Positions 44,035-51,087 of a stretch of DNA of 64,000 nt are shown piece after piece (within the stretch, counting starts at the first letter, position 1; the number at the start of each line of letters is the position of its first letter). A model generated the notes under the pieces. It saw nothing but the letters and a program-made list of their open reading frames with translations. It was not told the DNA's origin and made no database searches. Where the stretch lies: assembly GCF_014892575.1 (NCBI RefSeq), contig NZ_JADBGI010000003.1:296265-360264 (forward strand), written 5' to 3'. Both the position numbers and the translations under genes were made by a program. This stretch comes from Nocardiopsis coralli. Lineage in GTDB: Bacteria > Actinomycetota > Actinomycetes > Streptosporangiales > Streptosporangiaceae.

Positions 44035-44553
44035 TCAGCGTGCTCGGTCGGCGAAGGTCCGCAGCACCCCGCCGACCCGGTGGAGCCAGTCGGCGATGGT
44101 CTCCAGCTCCGCCTCGCTGTAACGCTCGTGCAGGTCCATCATGGGCTCCCGGAACCCGGGCAGGATCCCCGGACCGCCCGGACCCTCGGGACCGTCGGCG
44201 TCCCCGTCCCCGGCCGGCGGGTCGACCGGCCGCACCACGACCCGCCTCCGGTCGTCCGGGTGCCGGTCGCGCTGTACCAGCCCCTGGCGTTCGAGCCGGT
44301 CGACGACGCTGGTGACGGTCCCGGTGGCGAGCTTGAGCCGGGCGGCGATCTCCCCCGGGCTGAGGGGCTCGCCCAACCGCAGCAGCACCAGGCACTGGAA
44401 ATCGGTGGGGTTCAGGTGCGAGGTCTCGGCCGCCGCGTGCAGCAACTGGATGAGGGACGCGGCGAGCTCCTGCCCGTCGTCGCGGATGGCGTCGTAGAGT
44501 TCGGCCCGCCTCCCGCCGTGCCCGTGCCGGGCGGTGCCCTCCGCGTCGTCCAT
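44035..44553 (-). CDS. MarR family transcriptional regulator
   Basis: 172 residues. Winged helix LNPTDFQCLVLLRLGEPLSPGEIAARLKLATGTVTSVVDRLERQGLVQRDRHPDDRRRVVVRPV is the MarR core. A Gly/Asp/Pro-rich loop (PPAGDGDADGPEGPGGPG) replaces the usual short linker before the last helix. It lies 32 bp downstream of the TspO-like gene on the same strand, so it probably responds to a ligand and controls that operon or the divergent hydrolase gene. Confidence 0.92.
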   Translation of the reverse strand: MDDAEGTARHGHGGRRAELYDAIRDDGQELAASLIQLLHAAAETSHLNPTDFQCLVLLRLGEPLSPGEIAARLKLATGTVTSVVDRLERQGLVQRDRHPDDRRRVVVRPVDPPAGDGDADGPEGPGGPGILPGFREPMMDLHERYSEAELETIADWLHRVGGVLRTFADRAR

Positions 44554-44585
44554 GGGTCCCGATGGTATCGGCGCGGCCCCGTGGC

Positions 44586-45092
44586 TCACCCGCCCGGGTT
44601 GAGCTGCCACATGGCGAAGGTGAGCGCCGACGCGAACGCCACCCACACCCAGTACGGCAGCAGGAGAGCGGCGGCCGTGCGGGACACACGCGCGAAGGCG
44701 GGGATCATCGCGGTGATCACGGCGAGCAGCAGGACGATGTCGACGAGCGCGGCCAACCGCATCTCCGCGCCGAAGAACAGCGGTGTCCAGGCGGCGTTGA
44801 GCACGAGCTGCACCGCGAACAGCGTCAGGGCCCCGCGCGCACCGCGCCATCCGGCCCGCCGCCACACGAGCCACCCGGCCACCGCGATGAGCACGTACAG
44901 CGCGATCCACACGGGGCTGAACAGCCAGGACGGCGGCGCCCACGCGGGCTGGGCCAGGCGTGCGTAGACCCCGCCGGCGTCGGCCGAGGCCAGGCCGCCG
45001 ACGACCGCGACGGCCGCGACCGCGAGCACGAAACCGGCCAGGCCGAGGAGCTGACTGCCGTCGGTGCGTGGTTCCTGTTGGGTGCCGGGCAT
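44586..45092 (-). CDS. TspO/MBR family tryptophan-rich sensory protein
   Basis: 168 residues, five helices, with the family's Trp-rich pattern: AQPAWAPPSWLFSPVWIALYVLIAVAGWLVW, NAAWTPLFFG and LLPYWVWVAFASALTFAMWQLN. Family members bind porphyrins or cholesterol-like ligands in the membrane and affect stress responses. ATG 45092 has GGGGGA 4 bases upstream. It is followed by the MarR gene; an AT-rich divergent gap precedes it. Confidence 0.93.
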   Translation of the reverse strand: MPGTQQEPRTDGSQLLGLAGFVLAVAAVAVVGGLASADAGGVYARLAQPAWAPPSWLFSPVWIALYVLIAVAGWLVWRRAGWRGARGALTLFAVQLVLNAAWTPLFFGAEMRLAALVDIVLLLAVITAMIPAFARVSRTAAALLLPYWVWVAFASALTFAMWQLNPGG

Positions 45093-45133
45093 GGTTCCCC
45101 CGAGAGCTCGGTCGTGTACTGAACGATGACGAG

Positions 45134-45157
45134 TATCTTGATTTCCGAAATATTGAC
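45134..45157. promoter_or_regulatory. AT-rich divergent promoter region with palindrome ATTTCCGAAAT
   Basis: The gap between TspO and the divergent hydrolase has an AT-rich patch containing ATTTCCGAAAT (45141-45151), inside a longer TATCTTGA..ATATTGA arrangement like MarR-type operators. It is a candidate site for the MarR protein two genes away. Confidence 0.4.
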
Positions 45158-45186
45158 CGCTAATCATCAGCGTGGAGGGTGTTCAG

Positions 45187-45927
45187 ATGCGTCGGCTGTT
45201 GGCCTGGACCGCCGGGGTGCTCGCGGTGCTGCTGGCGCTGGGGGCGGTGGCGTTCGTGGTGTGGGCCGGCAACCCCTACGAGGCGGCTCCGGGTTCGTTG
45301 GAACGCGCCGAGCGGTCGGCCGACGTGGCCGTGGACGAGGACGGCGTCGTGATCACACCCCGCGACGGCGGCGTGGACACCGCCGTCGTCTTCTACCCCG
45401 GAGCCCGCGTGGAACCCGAGGCCTACGCGGCCTCCTGGGCCCCGGTCGTCGCCGAGACCGGGGTGAGCGTGGTGATGCCCCGCATGCCGTTCAACCTGGC
45501 GGTCCTGGCCCCGGGGCGGGCCGAGGCGGCGATGGAGCGGATCGACGCCGACACCTGGTACCTGGGCGGGCATTCGATGGGCGGGGCCATGGCGGCGTTC
45601 GCGGCCGAGGGCGACGCGCTCGCCGACCGTACGGAGGGCCTGGTGCTGTGGGGTTCCTACGTCGCCGGCACCGATCTGGCCGGACGCGAGGACCTGCGCG
45701 TGCTGTCGGTCACGGCCTCCGAGGACCTCCTGGCCGACCCCGACACCGTGCGCGAGCGCAGCGGCAACCTTCCCGAGGACACCGTCTCCGTGGAGATCGA
45801 CGGCATGAACCACGCGCAGTTCGGCGACTACGGCCCCCAGACCGCCGACGGCACACCCCGGATCGGCGACGACGAGGCCCACGCGGAACTGGCCGACACG
45901 ACCGCGGGGTTCCTGGGGAACGGGTGA
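45187..45927 (+). CDS. Membrane-anchored alpha/beta hydrolase
   Basis: 246 residues: one N-terminal transmembrane helix (5-26), then a hydrolase domain with the oxyanion region VVFYPGARVEPEAY, nucleophile elbow GGHSMGGAMA (Ser near 136), acidic residue in VLSVTASEDLLA and catalytic His in DGMNHAQFGDYG. This is the Abhydrolase_5 type found on actinobacterial cell surfaces. ATG 45187 is preceded by GGAGGG 8 bases upstream; a GTG at 45172 is less likely. Substrate unknown. Confidence 0.88.
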   Translation: MRRLLAWTAGVLAVLLALGAVAFVVWAGNPYEAAPGSLERAERSADVAVDEDGVVITPRDGGVDTAVVFYPGARVEPEAYAASWAPVVAETGVSVVMPRMPFNLAVLAPGRAEAAMERIDADTWYLGGHSMGGAMAAFAAEGDALADRTEGLVLWGSYVAGTDLAGREDLRVLSVTASEDLLADPDTVRERSGNLPEDTVSVEIDGMNHAQFGDYGPQTADGTPRIGDDEAHAELADTTAGFLGNG

Positions 45928-45990
45928 GCCCGCGATACGCCCGTGACGCCTGTGCCACCCCCGAGGGCGTGTCTTCTCTGCAGGCGCTCA

Positions 45991-46004
45991 GTGCATTACT
46001 ACAC
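45991..46004. promoter_or_regulatory. Crp/Fnr-module motif, copy 1
   Basis: GTGCATTACTACAC, a GTG-N8-CAC element overlapping a TACACT -10 box (46000-46005) only 7 bp before the regulator's GTG start, so the message may be leaderless. The reverse complement of the copy at 46694-46707 matches it at 12 of 14 positions. Confidence 0.6.
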
Positions 46005-46012
46005 TTTGGTGT

Positions 46013-46684
46013 GTGGATGATGTGGAACTGACAAGCGGAACTTCTCTCCTGACCCACTCCGAACGAGAGGAGGTGGAGAAGCTCGGCCACGTGACCCGTT
46101 ACCCCGCGGGTTCGATCCTGTTCGGCGCGGGCGAGCTCACCGACTTCGTGCTGCTGGTGCGGCACGGGCACGTCAAGATCACCACGCACTCCTCCGAACA
46201 CATCGTGGCGGTGCGCGGCCCCGGCGAGACCGTCGGCGAGATGGCGGCGATCGGCCGGGAACCCAGATCGGCGAGCGTGTACGCGTTGAGCGAGGTCGAG
46301 GCGCTCTACGTGCCCGGCGACGTGTGGCTGGAGTTCCTGTACGAACACCCCCGGGTGATGCGTGCGCTCCTGCGGCACCTGCACGCCAGGCTCAAGGAGG
46401 CCACCCGCAAGCAGGCCGAGCACGGGATCATCGGCGCGGAGCAGCGGCTGGCGCGGGGGCTGGTGGAGCTGGCCGCCAAGATCGGCACCCCGGACGAGCG
46501 CGGCGTGTGCGTGGCCCTGAACCAGCGCGAGCTCGCGGGCCTGGTGGGGGTCTCACGCGAGTCGGTGTCACAGGTGGTCAAGAGACTCAGGGCCATGGGC
46601 GCGGTGGCGACGGGTCGACAGCGCATCATCATCACCGACGAGGCGATCCTGGCGAGCGTCGCCGACGGAAACACAATTTCTTGA
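46013..46684 (+). CDS. Crp/Fnr family regulator with intact cNMP cassette
   Basis: 223 residues. The N-terminal cyclic-nucleotide-binding domain keeps the phosphate-binding cassette (GETVGEM, 71-77, and PRSA, 84-87). At the adenine-contact positions of E. coli CRP (Thr127/Ser128) the aligned residues are Ala130/Thr131, so the base may not be adenine. The C-terminal winged helix is NQRELAGLVGVSRESVSQVVKRL. It has no Fe-S cysteines, so it is not an FNR oxygen sensor. Start GTG 46013. The downstream cyclase makes a nucleotide ligand plausible. Confidence 0.92.
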   Translation: MDDVELTSGTSLLTHSEREEVEKLGHVTRYPAGSILFGAGELTDFVLLVRHGHVKITTHSSEHIVAVRGPGETVGEMAAIGREPRSASVYALSEVEALYVPGDVWLEFLYEHPRVMRALLRHLHARLKEATRKQAEHGIIGAEQRLARGLVELAAKIGTPDERGVCVALNQRELAGLVGVSRESVSQVVKRLRAMGAVATGRQRIIITDEAILASVADGNTIS

Positions 46685-46693
46685 CTTTCTTAT

Positions 46694-46707
46694 GTGGAGT
46701 ATTGCAC
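46694..46707. promoter_or_regulatory. Crp/Fnr-module motif, copy 2, in the membrane-protein/cyclase promoter
   Basis: GTGGAGTATTGCAC, the inverted second copy of the motif in front of the Crp gene. It overlaps a promoter read as -35 TTGCAC (46702-46707), 17-bp spacer, -10 TACTCT (46725-46730). Confidence 0.6.
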
Positions 46708-46770
46708 TTAACTTGATCGAGGAGTACTCTTGGTAGCGTCGCTGTACCTCTCCGCTCAGGGAGAAGAACC

Positions 46771-47055
46771 GTGTCCCTCCGCGCCATCGGTGCCCTCGTC
46801 TTTGTCGCCGCCCTGATCGGAGGTGGACTCGAGGTGGGCGATGTCGCCCTCCCCTACATGTCCACCTCACGCCTCATACTGCTCGCCGCCGCGGGCGTCA
46901 CCCTGCTCGCGCTCGGTGTGTTCGTCGAACGCCCCTTCCGGCGCTGCCCCGTCGACCACCACCACGGCAAGGTCTACATGAACGTCCGTCTCTCCCTGGA
47001 CCCGAGAGACCGCGACCATCCCGGAAAGAGCAGAAGCGATGGTGAGGACCCCTGA
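46771..47055 (+). CDS. Two-span membrane protein of the cyclase module
   Basis: 94 residues: transmembrane helices at about 4-22 and 33-52, then a cytoplasmic tail with CPVDHHHGK (Cys59, three His) that could bind metal, ending in a charged segment. No family recognised. GTG 46771 has GGGAGAAGA upstream. Its last 17 bp overlap the cyclase gene, so the products are probably made together; it could tether or sense for the cyclase (inference). Confidence 0.65.
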   Translation: MSLRAIGALVFVAALIGGGLEVGDVALPYMSTSRLILLAAAGVTLLALGVFVERPFRRCPVDHHHGKVYMNVRLSLDPRDRDHPGKSRSDGEDP

Positions 47056-47698
47056 CCACAACAACGCAGGTGAGCACTCCTCCCCCGACGACGGGGAGGA
47101 GTTCACCGCGCTGTTCGCGGACATGCGCGGATCAACGGGGATCGTCGAGTTCGTGGAAAGACACCACGGGCTCAATGCAGCGGCAGAACTCTTCCAGGTC
47201 TTTCTCTCCGAATGCGTCCGGCTCGTCGAGGACATCGACGGGGCCGAGGTGCACCTGCGCGGGGACGGGGTGCTCATCCTGTTCTCCGGGGCCGACCGGG
47301 TCCAGGACGCGGTCGAGTACACCCGGCGCCTGCGCCACATGGTCGACGATCCACCCGACGAACTCGTGCGCCACTTGAGATGCGGCTGCACCACCTGCCC
47401 CGTCTGCGGGGAGGAGACCTCGCTGTCCCTGGAGGTGCGTTGCGGGATCGACGCCGGCCGGGTCTCCCGCTTCAAGGTGCAGACCCTGCGCGACACCGTC
47501 GAGGAGCTCGTCGGCAGCTGCATCAGCGTGGCCGCCAAGCTCAGCGGTGCCCTCGGCGAGGCCCACCGGGTGGGGATGTCGCGCCGTGCCTGGCGGCGCC
47601 TGCACCAGGAGAACGGCACCGACGCGCGGTTGGACCGTGAGTGGACGCCCTCGGCGGGGCAGATCGGACAGCGCCGGCGGAGGTTCTTCGCGTCGTAG
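47039..47698 (+). CDS. Divergent class III nucleotide cyclase domain protein
   Basis: 219 residues, a single class III cyclase homology domain. The two metal Asps are kept: FADMRGST (Asp28) and HLRGDG (Asp76). By alignment with the mycobacterial Rv1625c pattern, the base-specifying Lys is His72, the base-specifying Asp is Glu156, and the transition-state Asn/Arg are Ser163/Lys167. A Cys-rich insert CGCTTCPVC (Cys115, 117, 120, 123) sits before the GIDAG strand and may bind zinc. It may make an unusual cyclic nucleotide, or be a pseudoenzyme. Confidence 0.8.
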   Translation: MVRTPDHNNAGEHSSPDDGEEFTALFADMRGSTGIVEFVERHHGLNAAAELFQVFLSECVRLVEDIDGAEVHLRGDGVLILFSGADRVQDAVEYTRRLRHMVDDPPDELVRHLRCGCTTCPVCGEETSLSLEVRCGIDAGRVSRFKVQTLRDTVEELVGSCISVAAKLSGALGEAHRVGMSRRAWRRLHQENGTDARLDREWTPSAGQIGQRRRRFFAS

Positions 47699-47704
47699 TT
47701 TTTT

Positions 47705-49029
47705 GCGCCCTCGCAAGCTCGGCCGGGGCTACGGGCGCCCAAAGCCCGGATGCTTCGGCCTCGCCCGCGCGTGACGCTCGTACCTCGCTCCCGGCTCGAC
47801 TCATCCTGCAGCGACCCGGCGCGCCCTCTGCGTTGTATGCGCCCTCGCAAGCTCGGCCGGGGCTACAGGCGCCCAAAGCCCGGATGCTTCGGCCTCGCCC
47901 GCGCCTGACGCTCGTACCTCGCTCCCGGCTCGACTCATCCTGCAGCGACCCGGCGCGCCCTCTGCGTTGTATGCGCCCTCGCAAGCTCGGCCGGGGCTAC
48001 GGGCGCCAGAAGCCGGGATGCTTCGGCCTCGCCCGCGCCTGACGCTCGTTCCTCGCTCCCGGCTCGACTCGTCCTGCAGCGACCCGGCGCGCCCTCTGCG
48101 TTGTATGCGCCCTCGCAAGCTCGGCCGGGGCTACGGGCGCCAGAAGCCGGGATGCTTCGGCCTCGCCCGCGCCTGACGCTCGTTCCTCGCTCCCGGCTCG
48201 ACTCGTCCTGCAGCGACCCGGCGCGCCCTCTGCGTTGTATGCGCCCTCGCAAGCTCGGCCGGGGCTACGGGCGCCAGAAGCCGGGATGCTTCGGCCTCGC
48301 CCGCGCCTGACGCTCGTTCCTCGCTCCCGGCTCGACTCGTCCTGCAGCGACCCGGCGCGCCCTCTGCGTTGTATGCGCCCTCGCAAGCTCGGCCGGGGCT
48401 ACGGGCGCCAGAAGCCGGGATGCTTCGGCCTCGCCCGCGCCTGACGCTCGTTCCTCGCTCCCGGCTCGACTCGTCCTGCAGCGACCCGGCGCGCCCTCTG
48501 CGTTGTATGCGCCCTCGCAAGCTCGGCCGGGGCTACGGGCGCCAGAAGCCGGGATGCTTCGGCCTCGCCCGCGCCTGACGCTCGTTCCTCGCTCCCGGCT
48601 CGACTCGTCCTGCAGCGACCCGGCGCGCCCTCTGCGTTGTATGCGCCCTCGCAAGCTCGGCCGGGGCTACGGGCGCCAGAAGCCGGGATGCTTCGGCCTC
48701 GCCCGCGCCTGACGCTCGTTCCTCGCTCCCGGCTCGACTCATCCTGCAGCGACCCGGCACGCCCTCTGCGCTTTTTGCGGCCTCGCAAGCTCGGCCGGGG
48801 CTACGGGCGCCAGAAGCCGGGATGCTTCGGCCTCACGCGCGCCTGACGCTCGTACCTCGCTCCCGGCTCGACTCGTCCTGCAGCGACCCGGCGCGCCCTC
48901 TGCGTTGTATGCGCCCTCGCAAGCTCGGCCGGGGCTACGGGCGCCCAAAGCCCGGATGCTTCGGCCTCGCCCGCGCCTGACGCTCGTACCTCGCGCCCGG
49001 CTCGACTCGTCCTGCAGCGACCCGGCGCG
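47705..49029. repeat. 134-bp tandem repeat, about ten copies
   Basis: Unit starts are at 47705, 47839, 47973, 48107, 48241, 48375, 48509, 48643, 48777 and 48911; the last copy is slightly short. Copies 3-7 are almost identical; copies 1, 2 and 10 share CCCAAAGCCCGG where the middle copies have CCAGAAGCCGGG, so the centre looks recently amplified. Each unit contains paired arms able to fold (GCGCCC..GGGCGC and, in middle copies, AGCCGGGA..TCCCGGCT) and one CTGCAG. 134 is not divisible by three, so no repeat protein is encoded. Confidence 0.97.
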
Positions 49030-49055
49030 GGGTGGCCGGACGGGCGACGTGCGTC

Positions 49056-49079
49056 TATAATTCTGAACAGTGTTCAGAA
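49056..49079 (+). promoter_or_regulatory. Promoter -10 box and 19-bp TetR-type operator
   Basis: A consensus -10 TATAAT (49056-49061) is followed by a perfect palindrome TTCTGAACAGTGTTCAGAA (49061-49079) covering the likely transcription start of the DUF418 gene. The TetR protein at 50372-51070 is the natural candidate repressor. Confidence 0.75.
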
Positions 49080-49096
49080 ACACCCGGGGAGGGCCC

Positions 49097-50362
49097 GTGG
49101 AACCCACAGCACCCACCGCCTCCGGGGCACGCGGACGCCTGCTCGCGCCCGACTTCGCCCGGGGCGCCATGCTCCTGCTGATCCTGCTGTCCAACACCGC
49201 GTTCTTCCTGTACGCGGGCGACTACACCAGGTCGGACGAGTTCCCCGACCCCACGGGGCCGGCGGACGACGTCACCCAGTTCCTCATGACCGCGCTGCTG
49301 GACGTGCGGGTCTATCCCCTGTTCGCCTTCCTCGTCGGTTACGGGATCGTCCAGGTCTTCACCCGCCGCCAGGAGGCCGGGCTGAGCGAGGCAGAGGCCG
49401 CCGCGCAGGTGCGCCGCCGCAACCTGTGGCTGCTGGTCATCGGGTTCCTGCACGCCCTCCTGCTGCTGGCCAGCGAGGTCCTGGCCGCCTACGGCCTGAT
49501 CGGGCTGATCCTCTGCGCGCTGTTCCTGCGCAAGAGCGAGCGGCGCATGCGCGGCTGGGTGATCGCCGGCGTGAGCGTGCTCGCCGTGGTCCTCGCCGCG
49601 GCCGTGGCGCTCGTCGTGGCCGCCTACGCCCTCGACCCGGCGGTGACCTCCGGCGTGCCCGCCGTGGCCGAGGAGGGCAACCGGTCCACGCTCAGCGGTT
49701 CCGGGGAGGAGAACTACCTCGTCTCGGCCGTGTTCCGGGTCTTCACCTGGGCCCTGCTGTTGCTGATCAACCTGTTCGGGGTGGTCCTGCCGACAGCGAT
49801 GCTGCTCGGGATGTGGGCCGCACGCCGGCGCATCATCGAGGAACCCGGACGCAACCTGCGCCTGCTGCGCACCGTCGCCGTCGGCGGTTTCACCATCGGA
49901 CTGCTCGGTGCGCTGCCCGAGGCCCTGATGCTCGTCGGGGCCTGGAACCCGCCGCCGTTCGACGGGCTGACCGGGGCAGCAGCGACCATGGCCTCGTGGA
50001 CGACCGGCCTGGCCGGGGGCCTCGGGTACGTCGCGATCTTCGTCCTGGCCGCCGAACGCCTCACCAGGGCAGGACGAGTGCCCGGCCCCGTCGGTGCGGT
50101 CTCCGCGCTCGGAAAACGCTCCCTGAGCGGTTACCTCACCCACTCGATCGTCATGGTGCCGGTGCTGTCGGCATGGGGGCTGGGCCTGGGCGCCCACCTG
50201 ACCAGCGCGACGATGGCCCTGTTCGCGCTCGGGCTGTGGCTGGCCACCGTGCTCGCCGCCGCCCTCATGGAACGCCGCGGCCTGCGCGGCCCGTTCGAGG
50301 TGGCGCTGCGCCGCCTGATGCAGGGGCGGAGCAGGAGCACCTCACGCGGGGCCGAGTCGTAG
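49097..50362 (+). CDS. DUF418 membrane protein
   Basis: 421 residues, about ten helices. N-terminal LLAPDFARGAMLLLILLSNTAFF and C-terminal GKRSLSGYLTHSIVMVPVLSAWGLG, ending FEVALRRLMQG, are the DUF418/YeiB signatures of this acyltransferase-3-like membrane family. Function unknown. The GTG at 49097 has GGGAGGG upstream; an in-frame GTG at 49070 lies inside the operator and cannot be a good start. In operon with the TetR gene 9 bp downstream. Confidence 0.92.
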   Translation: MEPTAPTASGARGRLLAPDFARGAMLLLILLSNTAFFLYAGDYTRSDEFPDPTGPADDVTQFLMTALLDVRVYPLFAFLVGYGIVQVFTRRQEAGLSEAEAAAQVRRRNLWLLVIGFLHALLLLASEVLAAYGLIGLILCALFLRKSERRMRGWVIAGVSVLAVVLAAAVALVVAAYALDPAVTSGVPAVAEEGNRSTLSGSGEENYLVSAVFRVFTWALLLLINLFGVVLPTAMLLGMWAARRRIIEEPGRNLRLLRTVAVGGFTIGLLGALPEALMLVGAWNPPPFDGLTGAAATMASWTTGLAGGLGYVAIFVLAAERLTRAGRVPGPVGAVSALGKRSLSGYLTHSIVMVPVLSAWGLGLGAHLTSATMALFALGLWLATVLAAALMERRGLRGPFEVALRRLMQGRSRSTSRGAES

Positions 50363-50371
50363 ATTGAACTC

Positions 50372-51070
50372 ATGAGGCCGAGCACGAGCCCGGGCGCGGG
50401 GCGGGAACACACACCCGGCCCCCGCCCGCGCCTGTCCCGGGAGCTGATCGCCGAGACCGCGATCGGCCTGGTCGAGCACGAAGGCGTGCGGGCCCTGACC
50501 ATGCGCCGCCTCGCCACGGCGCTGTCGGTCGTGCCCGGAACCCTGTACACCTACGTGTCCGGCAAGGACGACCTCGAACTCCTCGTCCTGGACACCCTGG
50601 TGGGGCAACAGGACCGGCTCCCCCACACTCTCCCGGGCACCTGGCGCGAGCAGGTCGAGGCGTGGGCCAAGAACGACTGGGACGGCTACGTGCGCCACCC
50701 CTGGGTCATGGAACTGCGCTTCCGCGTCTCCGGCGGCGGGCCCAACATGATCGCCTGGCTGGACTCGGCGCTGCGGGTGTTCGAGGGCACGGGCCTGACC
50801 GACCGGCAGCGGCTGGACGTCGTGGAGACCGTGGACGGATTCGTGCGGGGCTCGGCCGTGCTGCACCTGCGTTCGGACGACGCGATGACCGGGGGCGCGG
50901 CCGAGCTGACCCCCGAGGTGCGGTCGGCGCTGGGTGAGGCGCCCGGCCTGGTCGCGGCCCTGACCGCGCGCGCCGCCGGCCCGACCACGGACCGGTTCGA
51001 GTTCGGGCTGCGGTGCCTGTTGTCGGGCGTGCAGGAAGTCATCGACGCGGCCGACCAGGGCCAGGCCTGA
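50372..51070 (+). CDS. TetR family regulator with TetR_C_1 domain
   Basis: 232 residues. Helix-turn-helix LSRELIAETAIGLVEHEGVRALTMRRLATALSVVPGTLYTYVSGKDDLELLVLD, then the C-terminal domain of classic tetracycline-repressor type (LPGTWREQVEAWAKNDWDGYVRHPW.., FEFGLRCLLSGVQ). Such regulators often control a linked exporter or membrane protein; here that is the DUF418 gene 9 bp upstream, with the palindrome at its promoter. Ligand unknown. Confidence 0.92.
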   Translation: MRPSTSPGAGREHTPGPRPRLSRELIAETAIGLVEHEGVRALTMRRLATALSVVPGTLYTYVSGKDDLELLVLDTLVGQQDRLPHTLPGTWREQVEAWAKNDWDGYVRHPWVMELRFRVSGGGPNMIAWLDSALRVFEGTGLTDRQRLDVVETVDGFVRGSAVLHLRSDDAMTGGAAELTPEVRSALGEAPGLVAALTARAAGPTTDRFEFGLRCLLSGVQEVIDAADQGQA

Positions 51071-51087
51071 GCGCGCCCGTCCCGGGG

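Noticed and set aside
46013..47698. Calling the Crp-cyclase genes a Pycsar defence system
   Set aside because: No TIR or membrane effector with its own cyclic-nucleotide domain; the receptor here is a transcription factor.
47703..49000. Repeated small protein genes on both strands within the 134-bp array
   Set aside because: The frames arise only because each unit lacks stops in some frames; 134 is not a multiple of three and there are no ribosome sites or families.
47705..49029. CRISPR array
   Set aside because: The 134-bp units are directly joined with no unique spacers and there are no cas genes.
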